Source: Heligmosomoides polygyrus polygyrus
Lineage: Eukaryota; Nematoda; Chromadorea; Rhabditida; Heligmosomidae
Length of the DNA: 64,000 bases
Assembly: GCA_947396885.1 (NCBI GenBank)
Contig: OX377205.1
Span: 76,852,969 to 76,916,968 of the forward strand
Reading direction: 5' to 3'
In this document: piece after piece, positions 42,271 through 55,256 of the stretch
Layout of the letters: each line of letters begins with the position of its first letter
Numbering within the stretch: the stretch's first letter is position 1
Made by a program: the position numbers and the translations under genes
Notes under the pieces: model-generated
Database searches by the model: none
Told to the model about the DNA's origin: nothing
The model's input: the letters and a program-made list of their open reading frames with translations, nothing else

Positions 42271-42533
42271 ATTTCTAAAAATAGATTGATCAAGGTCCAA
42301 AGCGATTTTGCTCAAAAGCGAATGATTTGTGGTAACAAGAACTTCGAGATCTCGCAACACTTTTTTCAGAGCTGACTTGTTGTGTTTCGCTAACACGGAT
42401 GAAAGCCATGGATTATATTCTTATGTCAGAGGGAATAAAGGGATTAGAAAGATGAAGATGAAGCATCCTAATTCTATCAATGAGGCAATTTGATTAACTA
42501 AATGAATCACAGAACGACTTGTGGCGGTCAGTG

Positions 42534-42733
42534 NNNNNNNNNNNNNNNNNNNNNNNNNNNNNNNNNNNNNNNNNNNNNNNNNNNNNNNNNNNNNNNNNNN
42601 NNNNNNNNNNNNNNNNNNNNNNNNNNNNNNNNNNNNNNNNNNNNNNNNNNNNNNNNNNNNNNNNNNNNNNNNNNNNNNNNNNNNNNNNNNNNNNNNNNNN
42701 NNNNNNNNNNNNNNNNNNNNNNNNNNNNNNNNN
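42534..42733. other. Assembly gap (200 N)
   Basis: Exactly 200 unknown bases at the end of arm A and beside a palindrome. The length is a placeholder. Confidence 1.
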
Positions 42734-43178
42734 CGGTATTTTCGAAAGTGGCCAAATCTCCTCGTGCAAACTTCGTCCAAAATCGTCTAGGGTTTATTTG
42801 GGGCGCTGATTACGAATCCGACGTCAGCTTTTGAAAATTCCGTCGACTCCGGTAGGTATTGGATTTACTTCTGGATAATTGAGGGTGGTCGGGTCAGGAT
42901 CATCGATTTCGTTCAAAATTCGTGTAGGGTCGGGGACTTATTCGGGGTGCCGAACACGAAGCCGAGGTACATTTGTACGATTAGGGCAGGAGAGCGCTCA
43001 TACCGATAACTGGGGGTGACGGTGATCGTGACCCGACCACCCTCAAATGGGAAGCAACCTGCTGATGTCGGCGGAATAAAAACGAACGTCGGATTCGTAA
43101 TCAGCGCCCCAAATAAACCCTAGACGATTTTGGACGAAGTTTGCACGAGGAGATTTGGCCAATTTCGAAAATACCGGT
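42734..43178. repeat. Palindrome with about 95 bp near-identical arms beside the gap
   Basis: 42734-42836 matches the inverse of 43078-43178 with about one mismatch over the clear part (gtgcaaacttcgtccaaaat, gtctagggtttatttggggc). The spacer is about 240 bp. Similar sequence also occurs at 16800-16847, beside the other gap. Confidence 0.8.
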
Positions 43179-43253
43179 TTTTGATGACGTCATCGTCCGC
43201 GCAGCTCGGCCTAGGGCGCCACGTCCTCGATGGAATATTGCCGAAAAATCTAT

Positions 43254-43409
43254 GGCCTCTGTTATACTCCCGCGGGAGCATCCGCGGAAGGGCGGGAATC
43301 GCGCCGAGATCCCTCACCTGGCCAATCACCGCGCCCCGCCCGCCGTCCGCGGTGCACTTCTCGTCCACGGAGGTTCCGCGGATGCTCCCGCGGGAGTACA
43401 ACACAGGCC
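43254..43409. mobile_element. 156 bp GC-rich MITE
   Basis: 35 bp terminal inverted repeats (ggcctctgttatactcccgc on the left, matching 33 of 35 on the right) with TAT on both flanks (43251-43253 and 43410-43412). It is non-coding. Confidence 0.7.
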
Positions 43410-43414
43410 TATGC

Positions 43415-44570
43415 TTCCAAAATCGGTCGACATTGATACAGTTCGATAGCGCTCTTCAAGCAAAACAGAACGATGTTATTGGGAGTGTCGAAAACCCAAA
43501 TATGGACAAGTAAGAGTGCAGGAAACTTCAATCGCTAAGTCCGCCGCCCTAAAACGGCAGATGGGGCTAAGGCAGTTTAGGCAGCTGAGAAGTTCTGATC
43601 ACGTCATCGTAAAGTACCGTACCTTAAGCGCTCTGTTCGCGTACGCATTTTGAGGCTTTAGCTCGCCGCGTCTTCTCGCAGTGGTTAACCGAATTCGGAA
43701 AAAAGTGCATCACGCAAGCCTCACCTGCATTTTTGCACCGCTGTAACATTGCCCCCTCCTAAGCTAAGCCATTCTACTTTAGTATACTTATATATCGTTC
43801 TACTGCCTACAATAAACACAAGTTGCAGCCGAAACGATTCGAACTCGACAGATTTATTGTGCTCCGAACACGCCCGCGCGTGCAATTTAGCGCAACAACG
43901 ACAGACGCTCTCCGCGCTGTTTCTCGCCCAGATTACAGTTTTTCCCACTCTAAATGACACTATTCAATTTAGCATGAAAAGCTCTATCGAACGGTATCAA
44001 GCATGGCCCAACTCGAAGACATCGTTTTTTCGATGACGTCATCGTCCTTCCGCCGCGGCCTCGTCCTCTATGCTAAACAGTCAAAAAATTGATGATTCCA
44101 AAATCGGTCAAGATTGACACCGTTCGATAGCGCTTTTCATGCTGAACGGAACTGTGCCATTCCGAGTGTCGAAGACTCAAATCTGGGCGAGTAGGAGCGC
44201 AAGAAACTCTAACCGCTAGCTTTTGCCGCTCTAAAACGTTAGCTGAGGCTAAGGCAGTTTAGGCAACTGAGGAGCTGTGAGCATATCGTCGTAAAGTACC
44301 TTAAGCACTCTGTTCACGTACGTATTTTAAAGCCGTCAGCTCGCCGCATCTTCTCGCAGTGATCCACGGAAATCGGAAAAAAATGCTTCACACAATCCTC
44401 AACTGCATATTCGCACCCCTATAACATTGCCCCTTCCTGAGCTAAACCATTCTACTTTGGCGTACGTGCAGAACGTTCGACTGCCTACAAAACATACAAG
44501 CTGCAGCATGAAAGGTTACAACTTAATAGAGCTATTGCGCTCCGAACACGCCCATTCGTGCAATTTGCGA
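43415..44570. repeat. Direct repeat, two units of about 475 bp, 681 bp apart
   Basis: 43415-43891 and 44096-44570 align throughout (ttccaaaatcgg, ggctaaggcagtttaggca, cttctcgcagtg, gctccgaacacgccc). The spacer contains gatgacgtcatcg and part of an inverted copy (43970-44000 against 44110-44150). Confidence 0.75.
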
Positions 44571-44583
44571 GCGGTCGCCCCCT

Positions 44584-45140
44584 TCGATTGAAAGGTTCGA
44601 ATCCGTATGTATTGTTCACGACGCACTTCAAAGGCTCGCTAGACAGCCTTAGAGCAACTCCTGACTAGGGCGGCTGCAAATTTCTGATAAAACTCCCCAA
44701 ACACTCAGTCTGCAAGCTGTCCCCCCTCCTCGATTGAAAGGTTCGATTGTCTATGCATGTTCATGGCGCACTCCAAAGGCTCGCTGGACAGCCTTAGAGC
44801 AACTCCTGACTAGGGCGGCAAGAAATTTCTGATAAAACTCCCCAAACGCTCAGTCTACAAGCTGTCCCCCCCCCCCTTGATTGAAAGGTTCGATTCTGTA
44901 TGCATTGTTCACGGCGCACACCAAAGTTTCGCTGGGACAGATTGGAGCTAATCCTGAGTGGGGTGGCAAGAAATTTCTGATAACATTCTCCAAACGGTTC
45001 GAAATAGTCTTGAAAACGTTGCAGTTCCCAGTGAGAGAAGATGGAAGCGCAGGGGACATGCGCTCGCCCACTCGATTGATAGGTTAGGTTCTGTGTGCAT
45101 TGTGCACGGCGCACTCTCGGGGCATTCCTGATACGACAGA
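44584..45140. repeat. About 147 bp tandem repeat, three to four units
   Basis: Units beginning tcgattgaaaggttcga start at 44584, 44730 and 44877. A diverged unit starts at 45072. Shared blocks are agcaactcctgactagggcg and atttctgataaaactcccca, with a C-run of changing length. Confidence 0.85.
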
Positions 45141-45879
45141 GCACTGGCGACGTACGCCATCTTTGAGATACTCCGAAAGCACGCATATCCTGGGAAATAA
45201 GCTGCTCTAATCGCCCGTCCAGTCAATTTTGGACCACCCACGGCGAAAATACGGGAGTTCCGGTAAAGTTTTGCACATGTTTGTGTAGATCTCAAAGAGG
45301 CGAATCGAACGGTACCAACCTTTATTCAAGAAACCTAAAACCGAAGGAGTCATGAGCGTGCGACGCTTTGCGACGCTATGTTGGCGTTTTTTCGCCCACT
45401 TTTGACCGTGCGGCGCGAGCGGTATTGTAATTCGAGGGTCTCCAATCACTTCATATTGCTGCCAGTCTCACGTCACTGCGATGAATAGCCAGAAAGGATC
45501 TCGGACTCAAGTGCTACAGGTTCCATAAAATTCATGACCTGATGGACAAGAATAAGCGCGAACGGCTCCAGCGATGCCGCCAACACGAGATGCGGGTCGC
45601 TGCTAACGGATGGGAGCGAACACTGTTCACGACAAAGAAACTCTTTACCATGGAGAAGGCTCACAACCGGGGCTACTGCTCCCGTTAAACAGCTATTGAA
45701 CGTCGAACACCAAAAAAAATCGAAAAGATATCGCACGAACTCATCAGCCTTGAATACAATTTGGGATACGAAATGCATTGAACAGTTTTTGCATCCTCCT
45801 CATATCTTAGTCAAGCTTTCTGAACTTAAGCAAAAATGTGGCCGATGTATCAAGCTCAACCAAGTTTGGATGAGCTCGA
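45141..45879. other. Unannotated; may include 5' part of the CR1-like LINE
   Basis: A plus-strand stretch at 45530-45780 is rich in Lys/Arg/Glu codons and reads in the direction of the CR1-like remnant. No diagnostic motif is visible. Confidence 0.3.
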
Positions 45880-46960
45880 TCGTTTTAGTGTAGTAAAGCA
45901 TAAATTCGAGTTTCTCTTGATAACTGCAACTGCAATGTTGAAAAGAAGAGTCTTGAAGGGCCCAGCAACTCAACTCTTTATAGGCTATTGAATGGTGCAC
46001 TGAAGCGTTCTGAACCAATCCCAACACTGATGGATGAAGCTGATTTCACAGTAATAGATGACCAGGAAGAGCCTCCATGTTAGCCGAATACTTTCAGACG
46101 TCTTTCACGCAACGCACTAGCGACGACGATCTTGCTGATACCTCGAAGTCTACCTCGCGAACTTATGGAAAGTGCAATTTGACTTTACAAAGAAGAGATT
46201 TGCAATGTACTATGCACTCCACATGCTACGAAAACCGTCACATCAGATGAACCACCTCCACACTTTATCCGCTTGAGCATCTATTCAGCGTCAGCTAGTG
46301 TCAGACCAAGCACCATCCCGTTAGATGTACGCACTTGTCATTTCAAAAACAGCTCCTCGCTTTCTATCTAATGGTAATTTGGTCAAACGTACAACGATTT
46401 GCCGTCTTCAGCCGATGAACAGTTCAGAGCTTTACCCTTCCCAGACAACTGTGGAACCAATTCAACGTCTCCGGAAGGACGGAAGGCTTGGTTGGCCCCT
46501 GGCATTTCCGAACCAGGAACTTGGTATCTGGTACATGCGACAGCCGGCACCTCCTCCTACTGCACTACATGCGCCCGCTTCATTCGGCAGATCTTTCAAA
46601 TTTAAAGTTAAGGATTCATTTTCAAAATCCTTCCCTGTCCTAGTGGTGTTTAGATACACTTCCGCAATAAATTCTTTGATTGATCGACTCACTGATAAGT
46701 GCAAAATGTTCGCCAATTATAAAATTGCATAAGAATATTTCTGAAATGGAAGATCACAGAGCTACTCAACCCGCAATATGTGAATATTATGCTATTGCGG
46801 ACTGGTTTGCAAAGTGGAAACTCCCACTCTCAGGCCAAGAATCGCACGTGCTTCATCTTGGAAAGCAGACTGATGGAAACAATTATTACCTCAAGGAATC
46901 ACATCTTTGATGCTCATCTAGCTGACGCGATTTAGGATTTATTATAGAAATAAAGCTTCG
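45880..46960 (+). pseudogene. CR1-like LINE reverse transcriptase remnant
   Basis: Two pieces resemble CR1/Jockey-type RT: PIPTLMDEADFTVIDDQE followed after a frameshift by MLAEYFQTSFTQR near 45990-46120, and WFAKWKLPLSGQESHVLHLG near 46800-46860. In this clade a PTL-x-D...DxEKAxxF-x-x-FxSVF segment precedes the RT core and W-x-LPL-x-x-x-KxxVLHLG lies after the catalytic region. The core and YADD are missing. A SINE copy interrupts the region. Confidence 0.6.
46370..46600 (-). mobile_element. Degenerate SINE copy inside the CR1-like remnant
   Basis: The minus strand carries the A box (tagtgcagtagg), ccggctgtcgcatg, ttcctggttcgg and caaccaagccttccgtcc of the SINE family. It is several mutations older than the copies at 30669 and 33852. 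Confidence 0.7.
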
Positions 46961-48739
46961 GTTAACGATCTTGCAGCGAAGAAAGCAGATCAAGCACATA
47001 ATTCACAGCTTTTTCAAACCTTCCATCTCAGTCGAGCATCTAGAGCTCACACGTCATACGTTAGACCATTTACCCCGTGCTGGGGGCGTGCTCATCCACC
47101 TTGCTCACACACCCCCAACCCCCTAGGCTTCACCGAGGGTCTAACGGCTGCCTTACGAAAACTTTGACACGCAAAACAAAAGTTTCCGGTTGCAGAACAG
47201 CGATGTACCTCCTGCTGACGCCGTGCTCCCTCCTCCCCCCCCCCCCCTCCTCAGCAGGGGCGGGTGTACCTCCTGTCGCGCTGCCGGTTATTGCCAGACT
47301 TGAGTCTGTACAAAACAGCTTCAAGAGGAAACATTGGGTAAAATTCCATGGGTAAAACTACACCACAATTCCTTCACCAGCACTGCGAAATAAAAATTTC
47401 AATCTGAAAACCCTTTCTGAAGATGGGACGGTCTATGCACTCTTCACTGGTCGAGCTGGAGTTCAATTTTTGGAAACGTTTACAAAACACGCACATTACC
47501 AAATACACTATATGCTATAAATATAAAACTATAAATACTATATGCGTACAAAAGAGTTGTGGAAGGCATCGCCGGAATGTGGCTTTGGAGTTTATCGTTT
47601 CCTGTTCTTCACAGTGTTGTTTTGTTTTTTCATAGCTGTTCCTACTCTTGCAGGTTATTTTATCATTTTGTTCGCTTTCTCGTATGGATTTCCATGTGTA
47701 ATGTAAATATAAAAAATATTAGAAATATGGACTTTCCCTACCCTCAGCTCTTTCATGTGCGCTGGTTCATGGACCTCGGAGAGATTCGGTATTTCTAATC
47801 TCCTGAATAACAAAGCATTCAAAAAATTTGCTTTTTGTTTTTGAATTTTGAAGGTTGGGCGCGATATAGGGTAGGAAGACTCCTATTCAATTTGAGCTTC
47901 CATAAGATAACGTCCACCAACGGGTTATTCGGTCTTGTTTGTGCCATTGACGCTCTTCCTGTCCCTCGAGCGAAAAGATTCATTAGAATACACGCCTCAA
48001 GAAGCAGATGCAAAATCGATTCATGGCGTGCAGAAGACAAACACCGGTTCCGATTCCACCATTTTCCTTGTGAGATCTGGTTGTGCACTGGTAATCCATT
48101 AACTGAAGCTGCAGGAAAGGCTAGCATTTATAAAAACGAACGCACACGGTAAGTGGAAATGTTGAATCAGGGCTCAGCTGTCGGCTGAGAAAAGGCGGAG
48201 TGCCTGTATCGCTGGCAGTGGTGACATAATTGCTGAGGGGGTTTTTTTCAGCGGTTACCAGGTGCAACGGCGCTGCGAAAGGTACACGTGAAAGTACAAA
48301 AGTGCGCACTCACCAGCGACTCGCTCGAGCTCTGCGACGTCTGAGTCCGCGTCGACGACATTCTCTGTAACGGATTGCGTTACGGACTCTAATCGGCTGA
48401 ACAATAAAGCGACGAGAGCGAGCCGACGACAACGGGAATGCTACAGAAGACGAAGGATTCTTGAAAGGAATCGCTAAGTGGTTCTAAGCTGTTGTCCATA
48501 GGAAGGAGCTGTGAGAAGATGCAAGCTGTATATGAGACCAGGGAAAACTCTTATACACTCCACTGCAAAGCTTTATCTTATGCTAAACTCTTCTTCAAAG
48601 CGTCGTTCCACAACAAAAGCAATGCTAAGTCATTTTCTAACGAAGCTGTTTCAAACGCATCCGATAACATTAGGCTGCAAGGATCCCGCCACTTATGCAA
48701 TTTTTTTCAAATTTATTCTCTCCTTCCATACATACAACA
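46961..48739. other. Unannotated stretch
   Basis: Frames at 47835-48152 (105 codons, plus) and 47077-47355 have no recognisable motif. A C-run lies at 47236-47249. No element ends were identified. Confidence 0.3.
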
Positions 48740-49240
48740 ACTAGCGGACATTTGCACCATTATTATCTACAACATATTGCCATTTGTCAGGTAATTTTTT
48801 TGTACGGTGGGTGGGCCAGAACATGCCATCCGAAAAGCTGGAGATTTTTTTTCCGAGTCTCCCTTGCAACGTGTGGACGCGCATTGTCCTGAAGGAAAAG
48901 GGTTCTCGAGCCAAGAAAAAATTCCGCCGTAAAGTCAAGGAGTTCATCAACGCATCCTGGTGCACCGGCACCTGGTGGCCGCCAAGTTCATGCGGTATCC
49001 ATGCACTATATCTACATGCCTTCCCAAGGCCACGCAGGTGTTGAGCTATGGTGGCGTGGCTGCACTCGAGTTCCTCTGCCGGTTCACCAGTGTAACGCGG
49101 AGGATCCTCCTGATTCAACGCCAGAGAAGGCGCTCCTCATTCACTGCAACTGGCCTTCCAGACCGTGGTTGGTCCTCCAGGCAAAGATCTTCTACTCTAC
49201 TGGAACTTCCGAACCATACTTTCGCTGCGTCGAAGGAGAT
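48740..49240 (-). pseudogene. Mariner transposase pseudogene with central deletion
   Basis: From the right on the minus strand: DQPRSGRPVAVNEER, then EELECSHATIAQHLRGLGKA (second helix-turn-helix of mariner), IPHELGG, then after lost sequence a frame-shifted DNARPH-like segment (QDNARPHVARET in one frame) and KLPDKWQYVVDNNGA near the C-terminus. Both flanks of the catalytic core are present but the core between PHEL and DNARPH is missing. No terminal repeats were found. Confidence 0.75.
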
Positions 49241-49277
49241 AATGAAAAAAAAACGGAAAACTTCCCTTACAGCCTAA

Positions 49278-49303
49278 TAATTTATTTATTTATTTATTTA
49301 TTT
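49278..49303. repeat. (TTTA)n microsatellite
   Basis: A short atttattt run next to the mariner relic. A similar run lies at 50693-50730, and a gaaat run at 49926-49955. Confidence 0.8.
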
Positions 49304-52138
49304 ATATGCTACGCCACTGAGGGGCGTGCTGAGGATTTTAACAATAAAAGACAAGGTTAGTAAGGACAGAGTAGTGGGCGAAAAAAAAACTGCAAGAAGA
49401 ACCAACAGTTCCAAGTACTGGTTAATGGCAATACAACATTTGAAATAAAAGCAAAGGGCCAACCAAATGCGCATTCTAAGTTGTAAGCATTACTCTCAGT
49501 CGATCCAACGGTAGGAGAACTATATGTGGATTCTGCAAAAAAACCATTCCAGCCGGAGTACGCTTAGATGCGACGGGAGTTGCAGAGGAAAACGTATTGG
49601 AGCATTCTATTATATGACGGAAAACACGTAGCAGTAAGATGAACCAAACCGCTATCTATAGGAAGGAGGACACCAGTCGGGGTAGCTGTAAAGGAACAAT
49701 GTATTTTGCGGTGTAGTTTGTGATCCCGGTCTCCCAGGACACGCACCACCGGGCGGACTCCGTACCTTAGGAGTCTCATTATACTGGTACGCACCAAGTG
49801 GCGGCCCGGAGACATAAAACGTTCAATAAGTGAGACGAGGCATGCTGGATAGTAAGAAGTAAAAGTGGGAAACTGGGAGCAGGAAGGAGCGTCCCATATG
49901 AAGAGGTCAACTGCATACACAAATAAATGAAATGAAATGAAATGAAATGAAATGAATACGCAAAATCAACCTGCTTGAAAAGAAGTTGCAAGCAAGATGC
50001 CTGCTAAAGACGATAACCCCTTGCAACTCATCAATCACAACTCTGCGCAACTCAGGTTAACTTTGATTGTCTCAGAAGACTGGAAGAGCATATGTTAACT
50101 CAACTCAAAAGTCGCCCCATGCTAATACACTTGATCGGAAGTTCGAAAACATTGACAAAAATCACAACACCTTCTTTTCGCGAACGCCCGAAAGAGAAAA
50201 AAATCAGCAGATAAGCTTTCGTCAAGGAAAGTCAACTGGATGAGCGAAAGTGCAAATATAAGACTGTAATCACTCCCCTACTTCACCAGAATAGACAGAA
50301 GCAATTGCAATAGCAAAAAACAAATAGCAAGCTTCGACGAAACGCAGCTGAGACCGAGACCCATCAGAAAGATGAAAACGCAAGTGGTAACCGTGATCTC
50401 ATTGGCGGTTGGAGAACGACCAGCCACGTACCCGCTCCGATCAGAAGTCTGGAATACCAAGAACTTGGAGCAGATTGATATTCTTCAATTTAGTTCGCAA
50501 TACGGATATGTTCGAGGCTTCCAAAAGAGCATCGGGAAGTTTTTGCAGCCATCTAGGTCCCCGAAAAAACAGCGAGTTGAAGACCTTGGTGGATTGATTT
50601 CTGGCGTTTCTAGGATTCTCAACTAAGAGCGAAGAAGTATGCCCACGGCAAGATCGGAAACACCAATAATACGTTCATACCTTTGCTGACTTTCATTATT
50701 TATTTACCTATTTATTTATTTATTTATTATTGATACATCCGTAAGGATGCGCCAACATTGATCGCAATAAAATCGCGAAAACAGTGCCCAGAAAACAGGA
50801 GCAGAAAAGAACTCAGAACTCAATTGCAATTAGCGAAAACATTAAAAAGAATGCTATCAAGAGCATTGAGGAGAAGGCCTACCATCTATGAACCTGTGCT
50901 ATAAAGCGAGAAAATAACCAGAGGAAGGGTAGAACAGCTAACCCATAAGTAACATGCTCACTACAGAAAATCAGATCAGCTTGCCCATGCTATGGTGTCA
51001 TAATGCACCGCAATATATGTAGGAAGAAGAAACTAAGTAATAAGTGCTTCACAGTGCCTACGAAGGTGACTATCCGTAGGCCAGTTATATGAGTATGAGA
51101 CAGCACATTTATCTGATGCTTGAAACAAGCTGTCAGTAACTGGCTGTATTGTGATAGTGATCCTGAGGCACTTGAAGATCTAGCAGTAAATAAACCATGT
51201 CAACGTGACGCTGCTCCAGACCTCCGCTGCATTAGAACCACGGCAAGTTGCCCGATGGAAAGATGTAGTGAAAGCATGAAAACCAATAGGTGGTTATCGA
51301 ACCCAACCCTGGGTGATGGTGACCCATTATGGTGAAAACACAGCGGTGAATAAATACAGCAACGAGCTTGAGGAATAGTGAATTCCTCAACACAAGTCTA
51401 AGTGAAGGACAAAACAGTGACCAGTTATTCTTAATTGTTTCTATTCAATTCAATCGGCTTATCTTTTTAGCAAAAAAAATTTACTGTTGAATTGCCTCGG
51501 AATTAGAGTAATCTGAGGATATTTAAAAAAATGATAAGGATAGAGAATACATGTTCGACAATCTCCCAGTAGAGTGATCTGCGCATTCTGCTTCGACTAG
51601 ATATTGTGAAGAAGAATTTGATTTCGATTATGGCCTATGAACTGACCTGCAGGTTAGCCGATGTACAACTTATAGTTAGTTGTTTACCCTTTCCAGAAAA
51701 GGCTGGCAACATTCGACTCACTCCGACTCCGAAGAGTGGAAAAGTTGAACCCGAAGTGAGAAGTTCGATTCTTGGTGCAGACGACAGTCGTTGCTTCACC
51801 CGTTGCCTCGAGTGCGCTAACGCGCGTCCTTTGAAGGTTTGCCGATAATAGTTTTCACCTTTAATTCTTAACTAACTAAAAAAGGACAAAATTGGTCGAT
51901 AGTTGATAGTCGCTGTTGCGAAGCCTGGGACAATATCTTAGAACTTAGTATCACCCACATTCAGAACTGTGCCCTCATCTCTTCGTTGTTCTAGAATATA
52001 TTGCTAGGAGCCTCACTCCGTCAGTTGGATGAGTATTTTGCTCTCTTTAAAGGTAAGGAAACGGACCTGCTGTTTAACTGAGATTTGAAGAGCAAAAAAG
52101 AGAACTTTTGCCATGATAGGAGAAAACTGAAAGGGTAG
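49304..52138. other. Unannotated stretch
   Basis: Short frames (49564-49920 minus, 50372-50626 plus, 51606-51848 plus) show no family motif. Apart from simple repeats I see no element boundary here. Confidence 0.3.
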
Positions 52139-53947
52139 TAAAATACCCATCATAAGGATTGGAAAAAGGACGCGATAGGCGCGTTCTCCGCCTTCTTTCT
52201 GTTCTTTCGCTGTAGCCGTGTTGATGTTTATCCTTTTCAAAGAACTCGCATATCGTGGTGATCACCTCGACAAGATCTACCCAGTGCCGCAAAAACATTT
52301 TTCGTTACTCCGTTTTCCACCGCTGTATTTTCGAAAGCGCCAGGAGATTCTCATTAGCGAGGGACGTCTCCACTAATTGCGCCCAAAGGATACTCGGATT
52401 TGAAGCCAGCGCCATTGACAGTAGTGATTCTTTAGAAAAAGTTATATAGTCCGATAAATTCATAAGACCACAGATTATTTATTTATTTATTTATTTATTA
52501 TACACTGAAAAAATATCTCCATCGGGTTAAGTTAAGGGAAGGGTAAAAATAGATAGGAGACGTTTCAGTCAGTTCCTGTTTGGGACACGCCAGGAACTTT
52601 ACTTCTGCGAGATATTGTAGACTTGAACTCATAGTTGGTCTACAGAGTAACTTACTGTGACTGTCGATGTACAAGCCAATGTTTTGTTCTTGCTGAAACA
52701 ATCTAAATCTAATTAGCTGACTTGGGAGGAATGGAGAAATGAAGGAATTGGTTGGAATTGGTTAGCCTAGGCGGCTCCAAACTTAGAATCTCGACTCCGC
52801 TGCATGCGACAGCCGGCGGGTCTACGATTGCGCTACCACGTAATTATGTATAATTGACAGAAAATTCGTGTAGAACGTTCGACTTGGAAAGGTATCTGGA
52901 GGATTTACTAGGTTTCATATCAATAACTCGTTCTTCTTTCTTGCTCATCAGTGAACTTTCGCTGTGTTGCAGGTCCTGTAACTTTTTTGAAAAGGAAGTT
53001 ATAAAGTTGAACCCTACTCTGGACTCTAAAACAGTTATATTACGTGCAGGTGGAGTTATTTGGAACTTGAATAAGGAAAAATTTTTCTAGTCATAAATCC
53101 GCTGCGCTTCACTCTCAGTAGTGAATTCTCCCAGCTTCATACGTGGTATATCTTTTGTGAAAAAGGCGCTGAAGGCCAGAGGGTTTTCCTGTGCTCGGAA
53201 GATATTGCTATCATTGAAAAACAGGAGGGAGGAGGAAATGGAGTTTGAGTCAGCGACGTCTTCTAGCGGCCCCAAATCCTTGATTTGAGTCAGCGACTTC
53301 TTCTAGCGGCCACAATTCAATTGCGTTCCATCTTCAGCAGTGAATTTTCCGAGTTTTCGCGCACTGTAACTCTTTAGAAAGGGTGGTTAGGATGCTAAGA
53401 TTTTTCCTATGCAAAGCAGGCTTGAGCGTCTGTAAAACTGGAAAAGTGTAGGGAAATAAGTTCAATCGAATAGTCTTATATACGTACCTAAACTCAGAGA
53501 AAATCTACGACATCTTGATCCCATTTTGTTATCACCAGCTAGGTCTCTGGGGACATTCAGCTTCCAAAATGCTTATAGTAGCATATGTTACCACTGCAAG
53601 CGTCTTCTGATACTGTAATTTTATAAAATTTCAAGAGACTAGTCATTTTGCCCCTTTTCTGCCGAGGTCGACTTTTGGGCAGCGCTCGACTCGACCTGGG
53701 CTCTGCGTTCATCGCCCGCGCCCGCTGTGAGTCTTCCTCACACCTGGGTGCGAGACCCAGCGGTACTAGGCCATTTCTAGGCAGCGACACAGCACCGTAG
53801 AACAAACAGGACTAATGATTGACCTTGCTTATGACGTTCCTTTGTTTCGAAAATTTTTCGTACATATCAATTAATAGAAGCACCTTTTCGATTTGAAACA
53901 TATGTACCATGTTTACCGACTGCCAATTCTGCATGTGTGGAAGGGCG
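52139..53947. repeat. Partial third copy (B) of the duplicated unit
   Basis: Matches arm A 37587-39205 and 40869-41115 in the same orientation, and arm C in inverted orientation. It lacks the 1.66 kb insertion of arm A. Diagnostic positions (agcggccccaaatccttg, cgactcgacctgggctctgc) agree with arm C and not arm A. Its ends are abrupt. Confidence 0.85.
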
Positions 53948-54129
53948 AGCTCCAAGTATATGTTATATAGAGTTCCAAGTATAGTAAGTAAGATGCACTG
54001 GTTTTTGTGAATCCCAAATCAATTTAGTGCTTGAATCGTGGCTAGGTCCTTAAATTACGATTACCCGAGACTCACTTTTCCCCTTTTTCTTATTAAGGTT
54101 GCTGATAGCGGGGTGGGTGATAGTCGTTA

Positions 54130-55171
54130 GTCCCGACTCGGATCCGCACTGACGACGCCGACAGTGCCTCCGGAGACAATTAACGTCGACTCGTACCGTA
54201 CCACCCGCCGCTGCGCGACGATCTCCAAGGCAGCCCTCGCCGCCGTGCGATGGCGACCTAGCCGAGCACGGGAGCCGGCAGATTGACCGCGAGCCGACTA
54301 AAGGCGAGACTTAACAGATCGATCACATTCACAACTACAGTGGATATTTAAATTTCTTTACAAAGCCAGAGTAGAGTGTCGTACTGGTGCGAGTCCTACA
54401 CACTTTCATGTCAGAATTTCAAGCTCTATCTGATATGCTGTACAAGAATGCTTAAAAATTACCCTGTAGAGACATTTTAACGCAGGCTTCGAGCCAAAGG
54501 CTTCACAAACAATTAGGCATATGTAAGAGTAAAAATTCATTGTAATTCAATTTTATCACACAGAATATTAAATTGTTCTTCCAGTGACATGCTTTGACAT
54601 CTTGGAGCAAAACTTTCTTATTTCTCTGGCAGTCACTCCTCTTCAATGGTAGCGTTCGGCAAACCTACAGAAAGCAATTGATCTCGAACACTACACAATT
54701 TTACTAGAATAAAAGTGCATCCTTCGTGAATGATAAAAAAACTTCTGTGGAGGAGAACCGTTATTTTTAGCATCAGTACGCATTTCGCCTCCAAGTCTAT
54801 GTCCTGGAGAAGCTTTATCAATGTGGCCATTGCAGGGTGATCGCATCCAAGAAAGCTTTTCGGGGGACTGTCCAATGATTGGTGCGGGAGGTCCGGGAAA
54901 AAATGTGGAACACTGGGTAGTACATTGAAGTTAAACGGTGTTGTGAGATTTGGAGTGCTGTGAAAAGCGGAAGGAATTGAGTAATGCGAAAGGCCTTGGT
55001 TGAAACAAAATAGCTGAGGGCTAGGTTGGTGGAAAGACTCTAAGTCAGCATCTTCAGATCACTAATACATTATAACTTAATTATTATTACTGCTAATATT
55101 AACACTACTATCACTATGATAATCACTGTCATCATTTCTATAATTAATATAATAACATCTATTATTACTGC

Positions 55172-55256
<85 letters not shown>

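Larger units (their letters stand above)
35696..42533. repeat. Inverted duplication, arm A
   Basis: About 6.8 kb matching arm C (56235-64000) in inverted orientation. For example 36225 pairs with 63570, 37700 with 62100, 39100 with 60690, 41600 with 59860 and 42520 with 56245. A stretch compared base by base (41604-41849) differs at about 10 of 235 positions, so identity there is about 96%. The arm ends at the N gap. It carries a private insertion at 39206-40868. Confidence 0.9.

Noticed and set aside
42421..42834. Frames across the second gap
   Set aside because: They consist mostly of unknown bases.
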